From Mariniphaga sp. (GTDB lineage: Bacteria > Bacteroidota > Bacteroidia > Bacteroidales > Prolixibacteraceae): a stretch of 26,972 nucleotides of DNA. The notes beneath the pieces were generated by a model that worked only from the letters and a program-made list of their open reading frames with translations, was not told where the DNA came from and did no database searches. Location: the NCBI GenBank assembly GCA_025363795.1, contig JANYLE010000106.1, forward strand, positions 1-26,972, written 5' to 3'. A program made the position numbers and the translations under genes. Position 1 is the first letter of the stretch; every line of letters begins with the position of its first letter. Below, piece after piece: positions 8,767 through 17,367 of this stretch.

Positions 8767-10056
8767 ATGAAAAAGATCAATCTGTACAAAATTGCATTAG
8801 GATTTGTCCTATTAATTTTGATCATCTCACTTTCTTTCATCTTTACCAGGAATTTAGCCGAGTCCGGTCCTTTTCTAATTCTTTTTTTTATTTCTCTGGC
8901 AATTACTGTCAGAGGATTCGCTGCTTTCAAGGGATTCTCGTATACAATCTGGATTTTTACAGCAGTAACAGCATCAATGTTTTACCCTCAGTACTTTACT
9001 TCTCTTGGTAATTTTCAGTTTAAGTTATTAATTGTTCCGCTCTTACAGGTTATCATGTTTGGCATGGGATCACAGATGAGCTTGAACGATTTCACAGGTG
9101 TGATAAAAATGCCAAAGGGGGTAATTATTGGGTTAGGTTCTCATTATCTAATCATGCCACTGGTCGCTTATGTCATTTCTGGTATCTTTAATTTTCCACC
9201 AGAAATTGCTGCTGGAATTATTCTAATTGGATGTGTTCCCAGCGGACTCGCTTCCAATGTGATGTCTTATATTGCACACGCCAATCTTGCATTAGCTGTT
9301 ACAATTGGAGCCATCTCGACCCTAATCTCACCGTTTGTCACCCCGCTATTGATGAAATTACTTGGTGGACAATATATTGAGGTTGATTTTTGGAGTATGA
9401 TGCTTGGTATTTTAAATATGATAATTCTACCTATAGTTGCAGGTTTTATTTTCAATTTATTCAATGTAAAGAAGGAGAAGCCAGGGGCTAAAGCAATACA
9501 GTTAACTTTTTTTTTCATCATTATTGTTCTTACTGATCTTGTTTATATAAAAGCAAATCAGACTGATGTTTCCGGGTTTTTGATCGTTCTTGGCAAATCT
9601 ATATTTTGGTTTTATTTTTTGCCTATTGCCGGGGCACTATTATTCCGCCAATTCCTGAAAGGAGACAAACAGTTGATGGGAAGAATTCTTTCCCTTTTAT
9701 CAATGATTGGAATAGCCGTTATCATTACCATCATTACGGCCACAGGTCGGGATAGTTTACTGCAGGTTGGCGCATTACTACTGATAACTAGTCTACTGCA
9801 CAACGTAGCTGGTTATTCCCTTGGATATAGTATATCTTGGCTTTTCGGAATGCCGGAAAGGGATCGTAGGACAGTTGCATTCGAAGTGGGTATGCAAAAC
9901 GGCGGATTAGCATCAGGGTTAGCTCTTCAAATGGGTAAGATTGCAACTGTTGGACTCGCACCTGCCATCTTTGGTCCTTTAATGAATGTAACCGGATCAG
10001 CTTTGGCCAGTTGGTGGAGAACCAAATCCCCCATAGAAGAAAATGTAAATCTTTAA
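8767..10056 (+). CDS. Bile acid:sodium symporter (BASS/SBF) family transporter
   Basis: This integral membrane protein has 429 residues from the ATG at 8767. The frame stays open upstream to a TTG at 8671, but the ATG gives MKKINLYKIALGF and a clean first membrane segment, so I prefer it. The family signature is clear: MGSQMSLNDFTGVIKMPKG, then GCVPSGLASNVMSYIAHAN, then ISTLISPFVTPLLMKLLGG, and near the C-terminus FEVGMQNGGLASGLA. About eleven hydrophobic segments can be seen, more than the usual nine to ten because of two extra N-terminal ones. BASS carriers use sodium to move organic anions such as bile acids, pyruvate or ketopantoate. Its place at the end of a cluster of sugar-acid dehydratases suggests import of a keto acid such as 2-keto-3-deoxygluconate or a breakdown product. 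That substrate is inference. Confidence 0.85.
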   Translation: MKKINLYKIALGFVLLILIISLSFIFTRNLAESGPFLILFFISLAITVRGFAAFKGFSYTIWIFTAVTASMFYPQYFTSLGNFQFKLLIVPLLQVIMFGMGSQMSLNDFTGVIKMPKGVIIGLGSHYLIMPLVAYVISGIFNFPPEIAAGIILIGCVPSGLASNVMSYIAHANLALAVTIGAISTLISPFVTPLLMKLLGGQYIEVDFWSMMLGILNMIILPIVAGFIFNLFNVKKEKPGAKAIQLTFFFIIIVLTDLVYIKANQTDVSGFLIVLGKSIFWFYFLPIAGALLFRQFLKGDKQLMGRILSLLSMIGIAVIITIITATGRDSLLQVGALLLITSLLHNVAGYSLGYSISWLFGMPERDRRTVAFEVGMQNGGLASGLALQMGKIATVGLAPAIFGPLMNVTGSALASWWRTKSPIEENVNL

Positions 10057-10089
10057 ATTGTCCAGGTAAACATCAGCTAAACCGGATCA

Positions 10090-10293
10090 ATATCCAACTC
10101 TTCCGTAAGTTGACTTTCCAGCTTTGGGAATATATGAAAGATCAAATACTGTTACACTTTCATCAGAAATGGGTTGATTGATTAACTGTACATTAAAGGA
10201 GAAGAAGTCAAACTTTTTCCTGTCCGTTTGTTCATAAAGAGGTTTATTAAACATAGAATATCGGCTTTTTAACCGATTTATTGGCTTAGGGAA
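10090..10293 (-). pseudogene. IS4-type transposase N-terminal remnant
   Basis: On the minus strand an open stretch of about 67 codons reads LKSRYSMFNKPLYEQ, then KKFDFFSFNVQLIN, then VFDLSYIPKAGKSTYGRVGY before a stop. This order matches the N-terminal third of an IS4-family transposase group in Bacteroidota (SRYS, NEKTFRR, FDF-FN, then D-S-F-PKSGKHTYGxGYFWSG). The D in VFDLSYIPK would be the first catalytic aspartate. After GY the frame hits a stop where YFWSG is expected, and SGLA follows in the next codons. The rest of the transposase is missing. It fills much of the gap between the symporter gene and the sigma factor gene; I see nothing else in 10294-10409. Confidence 0.62.
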
Positions 10294-10409
10294 TTAATTT
10301 TAAAAAATTACCGACTAATTTATTAAATATCCGATATATAATATTATAGCAAACAAATTCACATTTGTTTTTATATGGTTATCAACCATTTGGACTAAAC
10401 AATTATTAA

Positions 10410-10964
10410 ATGACCGATTCCGAAGAAATAAAATATTGGAATGATTTCATTGATGGTAATTTAGATGCCCTCTCAGTTCTTTTTTTGCATTATACAAAAG
10501 GGTTAGTTTCCTATGGAATGAAAATTTATCGGGATGAAGAGCTTGTTAAAGATGCAATTCAGGAAGTATTTATTCGATTGATTCAGAAGCGTCACAAATT
10601 AAAAAGAATCGAAATGATTAAGGGTTTGGTTTTTCGATTGCTTAGAAATAGAATGATTGATGAAATTAAAAGAATCAACCGAAGCAGAAAAATTGACTTT
10701 CTGAGTTTTGATACCCATAGTTGTTTTGAATTGGATGCAGAGCAGCATCTTATTGAATATGAGGAATATAATAAAAGAAATTGGCTACTTACTTCTGCCA
10801 TAGAAAAGCTCTCTACTCACCAGAAAGAGGCTATGTTTTTAAAATACTCAAATGGTTTTAGTTATGAACAGATATCGAAAGTGATGGGGATTAGTATTTC
10901 ATCAACACGAACCCTGATTTACCGAACAATAAAACAGTTGAAAACATTGTTAATTGGAAATTAG
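10410..10964 (+). CDS. ECF RNA polymerase sigma factor (FecI-like)
   Basis: This protein of 184 residues is an extracytoplasmic-function sigma-70 factor. Region 2 covers about residues 25-90, with DEELVKDAIQEVFIRL near 42-57 and VFRLLRNRMIDEIKRINR near 69-87. Region 4 covers about 125-180, with LSTHQKEAMFLKYSNGFSYEQIS followed by a helix-turn-helix and the ISSTRTLIYRTIKQL recognition helix. The ATG at 10410 gives the usual acidic N-terminus. The following gene encodes a FecR-type anti-sigma factor, and a SusC with a signalling STN domain lies downstream. By analogy with FecIRA-type regulation, this sigma factor should direct transcription of susC/susD once the outer-membrane receptor has bound its ligand. 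The 260 bases before fecR are longer than usual for such pairs. Confidence 0.93.
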   Translation: MTDSEEIKYWNDFIDGNLDALSVLFLHYTKGLVSYGMKIYRDEELVKDAIQEVFIRLIQKRHKLKRIEMIKGLVFRLLRNRMIDEIKRINRSRKIDFLSFDTHSCFELDAEQHLIEYEEYNKRNWLLTSAIEKLSTHQKEAMFLKYSNGFSYEQISKVMGISISSTRTLIYRTIKQLKTLLIGN

Positions 10965-11224
10965 TAGCGTAAAAGTTTGAGTTCGTTCTAATCTTGATAA
11001 TAAGTGCCTAGCCAATTGTTCAGAAATCTAACTTTTGCAATAAAAATTAATAAACCGACCACTTGCTTACTACTTCCTTTGATCAACAAATTTCAAATTC
11101 TGTTGACGGATTGAAATAATGATAGATGTATTTTGTTTCATGGCAATTAATCGCTCCACCTATTTTTTTTGATAAAATTTAATTTCCATGTCTATGAATT
11201 CAACTAATCTCAGTATTACTAATA

Positions 11225-12427
11225 ATGAAGATAATAGATAACATTGAATTTGAGTCCTTGTTTCAGAATGAAGAATTCATTCGTTTGTTGAAGGAAGATG
11301 CTCCTCAAGCAGGCGAGCTGGTAGAAGATTTATGTCGGAAAAATCCTGATAAAGAAGAGTCTATTCGGTTGGTGGTACAGCTGCTGCTTAATTATAATTC
11401 TGAACAACAGGATGTTGGTAGAGATAAAACCACGATAATGTGGAATAATATTATCTCAAAATCAAAAGTAATAGAAACTGTGCGAGTTTTTCATTTAGCT
11501 CCTGTTTGGCGAATTGCCGCATCCGTTGCAATTTTGGTTTTGCTCGCATTATATTTTTTCGAATACTCAAACGATAATTCCATCAGAAAATTTGCAGATA
11601 GAAAAATTGAGGCCATTGAGGATTCTCGTATAATCATTTCTGATGGATCTGAATATAAGTTGAAATCAAATGATTTACTTATCAAATACGAATCTGATGG
11701 TAAAGAAATTATTATTGAAGAGAAAAACAAACTGACGGTAAAAGTCAACAATCAGACTAAAGATGCGAAAGTAATATATAATCAATTAGTTGTACCTTTT
11801 GGAAGAAGACAAAGTTTGGTGTTGAGCGATGGCACAGTCGTACAATTAAACTCGGGAAGTACATTGGTATTTCCTGCAAAATTTTCCGATTCGAAAAGAA
11901 AAGTATATATGAAAGGCGAGGGATATTTTGAAGTAGCCAAAGATGCCTCAAAACCGTTTATCGTTAGTACGGAGTTTATCAATGTGAAAGTTTTGGGGAC
12001 GCATTTCAATATTTCAGCCTATAAAAATGAAAAATCAGTATCCGCTGTTTTGGTTGAAGGTAGTGTCGAAGTGTTTAGTAATATATTTTTTAATAATAAG
12101 CATTATAAAATCAAACCTGGTCAGGGTTGTTTTTTTATTGACAATGCTTCGGGATTAAAAATACAGAATGTTGATGTTAATGAATATGTAAGTTGGAAGG
12201 ATGGGTATTTTCTGATCAAAGATCAATCTTTGGGAAACATTACTAAAAAAATTGAAAGGTATTATAATAAAAGGATTGTATTTAATGGCAATGAATTAGC
12301 TGATCGGATACTATCAGGCAAACTGATTTTAGGTGCAAGATTAGAAGAAACTTTGGACTTTTTGGCAATGACTACTAAATCTCGATATATTCTAAATGAT
12401 GACGGAACTTATGTTTTTGTGAAATAA
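11225..12427 (+). CDS. FecR-type anti-sigma factor with DUF4974 domain
   Basis: This protein of 400 residues is a transmembrane anti-sigma regulator. The cytoplasmic N-terminal part is about residues 1-93. One membrane segment lies near 95-112 (VWRIAASVAILVLLALYFF). The periplasmic FecR domain covers about 188-290 and is recognised by VPFGRRQSLVLSDGTVVQLNSGS, a GEGYFEVAKDASKPFIV stretch and a VKVLGTHFNISAY stretch. The C-terminal DUF4974 domain (about 320-400) begins VSWKDGYFLIKDQSLGNITKKIERYY. This domain order is standard for Bacteroidota FecR proteins that pair with ECF sigma factors and STN-bearing SusC proteins. It should hold the sigma factor of the preceding gene inactive until SusC signals. 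No odd residues were noticed. Confidence 0.93.
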   Translation: MKIIDNIEFESLFQNEEFIRLLKEDAPQAGELVEDLCRKNPDKEESIRLVVQLLLNYNSEQQDVGRDKTTIMWNNIISKSKVIETVRVFHLAPVWRIAASVAILVLLALYFFEYSNDNSIRKFADRKIEAIEDSRIIISDGSEYKLKSNDLLIKYESDGKEIIIEEKNKLTVKVNNQTKDAKVIYNQLVVPFGRRQSLVLSDGTVVQLNSGSTLVFPAKFSDSKRKVYMKGEGYFEVAKDASKPFIVSTEFINVKVLGTHFNISAYKNEKSVSAVLVEGSVEVFSNIFFNNKHYKIKPGQGCFFIDNASGLKIQNVDVNEYVSWKDGYFLIKDQSLGNITKKIERYYNKRIVFNGNELADRILSGKLILGARLEETLDFLAMTTKSRYILNDDGTYVFVK

Positions 12428-12443
12428 CCATATCTGTTTATGG
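12428..12443 (+). terminator. Weak hairpin after the anti-sigma factor gene
   Basis: CCATA at 12428-12432 can pair with TATGG at 12439-12443 over a six-base loop, starting one base after the stop codon of the anti-sigma gene and followed by a T-rich stretch (GCTATTTTAATT). The stem is only five pairs and AT-rich, so termination here would be weak at best. Confidence 0.22.
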
Positions 12444-12518
12444 GCTATTTTAATTAAATAAATATTTAAATAATTGAAAATTATTACTGCTAATTAACGA
12501 GGGTTTCGTTTAAATATT

Positions 12519-12531
12519 AAAATGTTCTTTG
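12519..12531 (+). promoter_or_regulatory. AAAATGTTCTTTG leader motif, copy 2
   Basis: This is the second exact copy of the 13-base string found at 1151-1163. Here it continues GACGTATTTG, which is closer to the GTTCTTTGACATATTG element that I associate with Bacteroidota rRNA leaders. It lies after the anti-sigma gene and before the decayed IS4 element, about 1.37 kb from susC. If it once belonged to the susC leader, the insertion has pushed it away. Function is inferred. Confidence 0.3.
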
Positions 12532-12615
12532 ACGTATTTGCTAATCAATTTTTTTGAAGTGTGTTTCTTGTGTGACGGTTTCAGATGATTTTCTTTGGGT
12601 TCAAATTTTTAGGAA

Positions 12616-13680
12616 ATGAACCTATGGAAATATGTAATTGCTTAGACCACTGAATTATTATATCGCAGAGTATTTGATCACATTCTACTACAATGGCAAT
12701 AAGAACATTTACACCTTTACCTTTTGGAATTAGGTGTTTTGTATAATTTTCGGACAATTTACTAGTCGGATAGTCTTCCTGATTTGATTGTTGCTTTTGA
12801 TGTACACAATGCGAAGTCATATGATTTGGGACTAGGTTCAAACTTTTTCGGTTATAAACGTGCAATAGGAAATATCTGCAGGAATTATAAGCATTACTAA
12901 GAGTTTGTTTTTCATCTTACTATACGATGAATAAAGAGTTTATGTTTATCTTGACTTTGAAGTGAAAGTCAACAGAAATGCTTATTTGGTTGACTTTACA
13001 ACCATAGATCTTTATTTGAAGAAATTTCTGATAGGTTGAGTTTGGAAAGGCGAAAGGTAGCATCAAAATACACATATTCTTTGATGTTAAAATTAAAACA
13101 ACAAGTTTTGTTTATGTTACACCTAAATTTGTCAATACGATAGATCACTTTCCCTAATGAAAGAGGTCGTTAATCCTTATTTGACTGGTGACATAATGAT
13201 TTTGAACGTTTTTAAAAAATCAATTAGCTCGAAAACTATACTTTGGGTTGGCTGAATACATTCTCAAATTCAATAGAATGTAGTCCAAAACACTTACGCA
13301 ATCAGGGTGAAATTTGATCGGAACTTTTACAATTCTTTGGATACTCAGATGTTAGCCCGATAAACTATGCAGAGACAAATATTATGATTTTAGATAGGCA
13401 TTAAGTCTGTTTTTTGACAAACAAATTGGAGCTGACCGCGACTGAAATTGCAGTTCTACACAGAAATTGTTGATCAAATGAATTTTTTTAGAAGAGAAAA
13501 TAATGCGTGATATTAAATAACTTTTTAGGCTTATGGGCAATACTGTGAAATCTTTGCCTTAATGGGCAATTATCATATATTTTTTAGGGGCGATGGTTGG
13601 CATGAGCTTAAACAGAAGGTGTAATTTATGAAATTTTACAAATTCTTGGCATCTCTACCGAACAAAACGCATGTAAAATA
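12616..13680 (+). pseudogene. Decayed near-full-length IS4-type transposase
   Basis: From the ATG at 12616 one frame, broken only by stops, reads MNLWKYVIA, RRVFDHILLQ, DSLPDLIVAFDVHNAKSYDLGLGSN, FGYKRAIGN up to about 12910. This matches in order an IS4-group transposase of Bacteroidota (MNxGKYVFAQ, RDSLRDLIVAL, KSYHLGFG, TRSNLAKAN). Further matches follow in shifted frames. VDFTTIDLYLKKF near 12988-13030 corresponds to DSTTIDL with the first catalytic Asp. KGSIKIHIFFDVK near 13054-13095 corresponds to GGIKLHTLFDV. FLTNKLELTATEIAVLHRN near 13414-13470 is followed by a degraded ELFFK with the catalytic Glu. YEILQILGIS lies near 13628-13660. There are many stops and at least three frameshifts, so it is inactive. 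It fills most of the 1.47-kb gap before susC. Exact IS ends were not found. Confidence 0.72.
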
Positions 13681-13791
13681 ACCATTTGCAAATAATGATT
13701 ACAAATATATTGAATAATCAAATTGTGTACAACCATTAAAAAGGCTTCTTCGAAATACCGTATTATTAATTTAAATATATTTACTAATGAA

Positions 13792-13825
13792 TAAAAAAAC
13801 TAAAAAACTAAAAAACTAAAAAAAC
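13792..13825 (+). repeat. Short A-tract tandem repeat in the susC leader
   Basis: Four copies of T(A6-7)C run head to tail: units of 9, 8, 8 and 9 bases between 13792 and 13825. Such phased A-tracts (8-9 base period) are slippage-prone and may bend DNA. A second direct repeat, GATTAAAAAT twice, lies just downstream near 13857-13876. Both fall between the IS4 remnant and the susC start codon. Confidence 0.6.
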
Positions 13826-13850
13826 CGGTAAATGCTGTAACATTCACCGG
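13825..13850 (+). promoter_or_regulatory. Hairpin in the susC 5' leader
   Basis: CCGGTAAATG at 13825-13834 pairs with CATTCACCGG at 13841-13850 across a six-base loop CTGTAA. Nine of ten positions pair; the single mismatch is A13830 against C13845. The hairpin is the only GC-rich structure in an AT-rich leader and ends 52 bases before the susC ATG. There is no T-tract after it, so it is more likely a leader RNA structure or an operator than a terminator. The structure is seen in the sequence; the role is inference. Confidence 0.45.
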
Positions 13851-13902
13851 CAAGAAGATTAAAAATGATTAAAAATGAAGTTGTTTTAACCAATACAAAA
13901 GT

Positions 13903-16900
13903 ATGAAAAATAAACGTAAACTGATACATGTCATAAATTGTCGTGTCAGAAATTTCTTATTTGTTATGAAGCTAACTATTCTCGCGTTCTTTCTGGGTTT
14001 GATGGGTTTAAGTGCATCAACCTATTCTCAGAAAACAAAGTTATCTCTTGATCTAAAGAATGTGACCATAAGTGAGGCATTGAAATCAATTGAATCTCAA
14101 AGTGAATTTGTCTTTATTTATGAAAATGAAGCATTGAATCTTAATAAGAAGGTTACCATTGCTGTTAATGAGAGTAGTATTGATTTTATATTATCAGAAA
14201 TACTTAAAGACACTGGTACGAGTTTTAAAATTGTGGATAAACAGGTTGTAATTACAAAAAGTGATCCTATAAATATATTGCAACACGAAAAATCCAAATT
14301 TGAGAAGGAATCTCAACAGCCTAATAAAAAGACTGTTACAGGAAAGGTGACAGATAGCCGGGGGATTTCATTGCCAGGAGCAGCTGTGGTAGTGAAAGGG
14401 ACAACAACAGGGATTATTACTGATTTTAACGGAAATTTTTCCTTGCCAATAACCCCTGATGCAGAAATACTTGTCTTTTCATTTATTGGGATGAAATCTC
14501 AGGAAATTCCTATAAATGGAAAAACAATATTCAATGTTAATTTTGAAGACGAAAATATAGAAATTGAGGAGGTTGTAGCTGTCGGTTATGGAGTTCAAAA
14601 GAAGAAATTAGTCACTGGGGCTACCATTCAGGTTAAAGGTACTGAAATCGAAAAAATGAATTCTGTTTCTACTCTAAACGCACTCCAAGGTCAAACGCCC
14701 GGTTTATCTATTATTAAAGTAGGGTCTGCTCCGGATGCGGACTACAAGTTCAATATCCGAGGACAAGGTACTATTGGAAACTCGAAACCACTTGTTATTA
14801 TTGATGGGGTTATAGGGGGAGACCTCCAGTCAATCTCTCCTTCCGATATCGAATCCCTTGATGTATTGAAAGATGCTGCTTCCGCTGCTATCTATGGTTC
14901 AAGGGCTGCTAACGGTGTAATTTTGATTACCACAAAGCATGGTAAGGCAGGGAAAGTCGAAATCTCATATGACGGGAACATTGGTATTCAGAATGTAGAA
15001 AAATACATGAATATGACAAACGCTCAGGATTTTATGATGTTATACAATGAAGCGCAACGAAATTCATCTGCCATTGAAACAAATTGGTCAACAGAACTTC
15101 CTTCCGATGTAAATAATATGTTAAAAAATGGATGGCAAGGAACAAATTGGTGGAAGTTGTTGACACATAAAAATGCCCCGGTACAGAATCATGCTATTAA
15201 CATTACAGGTGGCACGGAGGATATCAAATTCTCAGGCGGAGTCTCCTACACCGATCAAGATGCTTTAATGACTGGACCGAATACAGAAAATTTTAAACGG
15301 TACAGTTTCCGTCTCAATTCGGAAGCGGTAATATTAAAAAAAGGAAATTTAGATATTGCGAAAGTGGGTGAAAACATACTTTATACCTACAAAAAACACC
15401 AGAACCGGATGTATACTACCGGTGATGTTATGTGGAATATGTGTTATCCTCTTTTACCTGAATATAATACTGATGGTACTTACGATTATAATTTATCCCT
15501 TTTTGGTAATAGTACTAATAATATGGTCGCTTACCAAGATGTCTATTCACAAAACGAAGATAACAATCATCAATTAGATTTGAGCGTATATCTGTTGCTT
15601 GAACCCATTAAAAAGTTGAAGTTCAAAAGTACATTTGGTTATAAGTTAGGGGCTTATACTTCGAGAAGCTTTATCCCTGTTTTTAATTTCTCCACAAGAT
15701 TTTATCAAGATCCAAATAAAGTCTCACAATCTTCCAATGTTGGATTTAGCATCCAATTGGACAATGTACTTACGTATGACTTTATTCTAAAGGAGAAGCA
15801 TAATTTTAGTTTCATGTTGGGACAATCAATGGAAAAGCAAGGATTTGGTCAAAGCTTGAACGGCAGCAATCTTGGTTCCATATTCAATACCTTCGAATAT
15901 GCCTACCTGAGCAATGTCAAATTGACCAGTAATTCTACAACATTGGGAGGTAGCCCTTATAATCAATGGGCTATAGCCTCTTTCTTTGGACGGGTTAGTT
16001 ACGATTACAAACAAAAATACATGGTTACGGGAACAATGCGTGCAGATGGTTCTTCCAACTTTTCACCTGGGCATCAATGGGGTTATTTTCCTTCGGTTTC
16101 TGCAGGTTGGGCAATCACCAACGAGTCGTTTATGGAAGGGACAAAGAATTGGTTAAATTTCTTGAAGATTCGCGCCAGTTGGGGAAAAAACGGCAACCAA
16201 TCTATCCCCAATTTCCAGTACACAACCCCTTATTCAAGTAATGCATCTTACTATTTTGGTACGAGTAAAACTGTTTCACAAACGGGTTACTATCCAACGA
16301 TTATTCCCAATCCGGATATTACGTGGGAAACATCCGACCAGTTGGACTTTGGTTTTGATGCCAACTTCTTCAACAGCCATCTATCAGCTAACTTAGATTT
16401 CTATAACAAGCAAACCAAAGACTGGCTGGTACAAGCACCCATCCTGGGATCGCAAGGAGCCACTGCACCTTATATCAATGGGGGAGATATTACGAATAAA
16501 GGTATTGAAGTGAACCTGAATTGGAATGACCACGGTGGTGACTTAACATATAGCATCAATGGTAACCTTTCTTACAACAAAAACGAAGTTGTTAGGATCG
16601 CAAATGCACAAGGTATAATCGAAGGACAGGCAGTTGGAAATATGGGAGGTGGAAATCTACCACCTTATCGTGCTCAAGTGGGGTATCCGATTGGCTTTTT
16701 TAACGGATACGAAACTGACGGGATTTTTCAAAATCAAGCACAGATAGATGCATACAAAGGTGCAAAGGCATTGGGAGTGAATACCAAACCAGGTGACGTG
16801 ATTTTTGTGGATAGAGATGGTGATGGAGCGATTACTCCAAATGATAGAACAATGATTGGAGATCCTAATCCCCATGTAATGGTTGGTCTTTCGTTAAACT

Positions 16901-17355
16901 TGGGATACAAAGGATTTGATTTTGCGGTGATGACAAACGGCGTTTTCGGAAATCAGATTCTGACTTCCTACCGTCGAATGGATGCAAGTAGCGCTAATTA
17001 TCCTGAGTATTTATTAGGTCGTTGGCATGGCGAAAGTACCTCTAATCATTTTCCTCGTTTAACACAAACAACCAATGCTAACTTTACAAATATGTCTAAT
17101 ATCTGGTTGAGTGATGGCGATTATCTTCGGATTTCAAATGTAACGTTAGGATACGATTTTAAAAAGCTATTTCCAAGGATGATCTTATCACAAGTCAGAC
17201 TTTATGTAACGGTTCAAAATCTATATACCTTTTCAAACTATATCGGAGCCAACCCCGAAGTGGGAGCTGCTCCTGATAATTGGGCAAAGGGGATAGATAC
17301 CAATTTCAATCCCAGTGCGCGAACGATTATGACAGGTTTAAATATTAAATTTTAA
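13903..17355 (+). CDS. susC: SusC/RagA-family TonB-dependent transporter with STN signalling domain
   Basis: This outer-membrane transporter has 1150 residues. A signal segment lies near residues 18-42 (FLFVMKLTILAFFLGLMGLSASTYSQ). An STN (secretin/TonB N-terminal) domain covers about 44-118, with LSLDLKNVTISEALKSIESQSE. A carboxypeptidase-regulatory-like domain covers about 143-217, starting KKTVTGKVTDSRGISLPGA. Then come a SusC signature VVAVGYGVQKKKLVTGA (224-240) and a plug domain with PLVIIDGVIGGDLQSISPSDIESLDVLKDAASAAIYGSRAANGVI features. The rest is a beta-barrel ending in NPSARTIMTGLNIKF, with the aromatic C-terminus expected for barrel insertion. The STN domain marks it as a signalling receptor that talks to the FecR-type protein upstream. 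With the SusD-like gene 12 bases downstream it imports a glycan or oligosaccharide; the ligand is unknown. Confidence 0.96.
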   Translation: MKNKRKLIHVINCRVRNFLFVMKLTILAFFLGLMGLSASTYSQKTKLSLDLKNVTISEALKSIESQSEFVFIYENEALNLNKKVTIAVNESSIDFILSEILKDTGTSFKIVDKQVVITKSDPINILQHEKSKFEKESQQPNKKTVTGKVTDSRGISLPGAAVVVKGTTTGIITDFNGNFSLPITPDAEILVFSFIGMKSQEIPINGKTIFNVNFEDENIEIEEVVAVGYGVQKKKLVTGATIQVKGTEIEKMNSVSTLNALQGQTPGLSIIKVGSAPDADYKFNIRGQGTIGNSKPLVIIDGVIGGDLQSISPSDIESLDVLKDAASAAIYGSRAANGVILITTKHGKAGKVEISYDGNIGIQNVEKYMNMTNAQDFMMLYNEAQRNSSAIETNWSTELPSDVNNMLKNGWQGTNWWKLLTHKNAPVQNHAINITGGTEDIKFSGGVSYTDQDALMTGPNTENFKRYSFRLNSEAVILKKGNLDIAKVGENILYTYKKHQNRMYTTGDVMWNMCYPLLPEYNTDGTYDYNLSLFGNSTNNMVAYQDVYSQNEDNNHQLDLSVYLLLEPIKKLKFKSTFGYKLGAYTSRSFIPVFNFSTRFYQDPNKVSQSSNVGFSIQLDNVLTYDFILKEKHNFSFMLGQSMEKQGFGQSLNGSNLGSIFNTFEYAYLSNVKLTSNSTTLGGSPYNQWAIASFFGRVSYDYKQKYMVTGTMRADGSSNFSPGHQWGYFPSVSAGWAITNESFMEGTKNWLNFLKIRASWGKNGNQSIPNFQYTTPYSSNASYYFGTSKTVSQTGYYPTIIPNPDITWETSDQLDFGFDANFFNSHLSANLDFYNKQTKDWLVQAPILGSQGATAPYINGGDITNKGIEVNLNWNDHGGDLTYSINGNLSYNKNEVVRIANAQGIIEGQAVGNMGGGNLPPYRAQVGYPIGFFNGYETDGIFQNQAQIDAYKGAKALGVNTKPGDVIFVDRDGDGAITPNDRTMIGDPNPHVMVGLSLNLGYKGFDFAVMTNGVFGNQILTSYRRMDASSANYPEYLLGRWHGESTSNHFPRLTQTTNANFTNMSNIWLSDGDYLRISNVTLGYDFKKLFPRMILSQVRLYVTVQNLYTFSNYIGANPEVGAAPDNWAKGIDTNFNPSARTIMTGLNIKF

Positions 17356-17367
17356 AAATTAGTAATT

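Noticed and set aside
10364..10392. TTTG ... ACCATTTG as a promoter for the sigma factor gene
   Set aside because: The downstream element lacks the TA of the -7 consensus, so support is too weak to list.
12581..12865. Minus-strand frame of 94 codons
   Set aside because: It is the antisense of the decayed IS4-type transposase, whose plus-strand motifs explain the region.
12540..13790. Terminal inverted repeats of the IS4-type element (TTTGAAG near 12554 versus the complement of CTTCGAA near 13747)
   Set aside because: Only about seven bases with a mismatch agree, which is within chance for AT-rich DNA.
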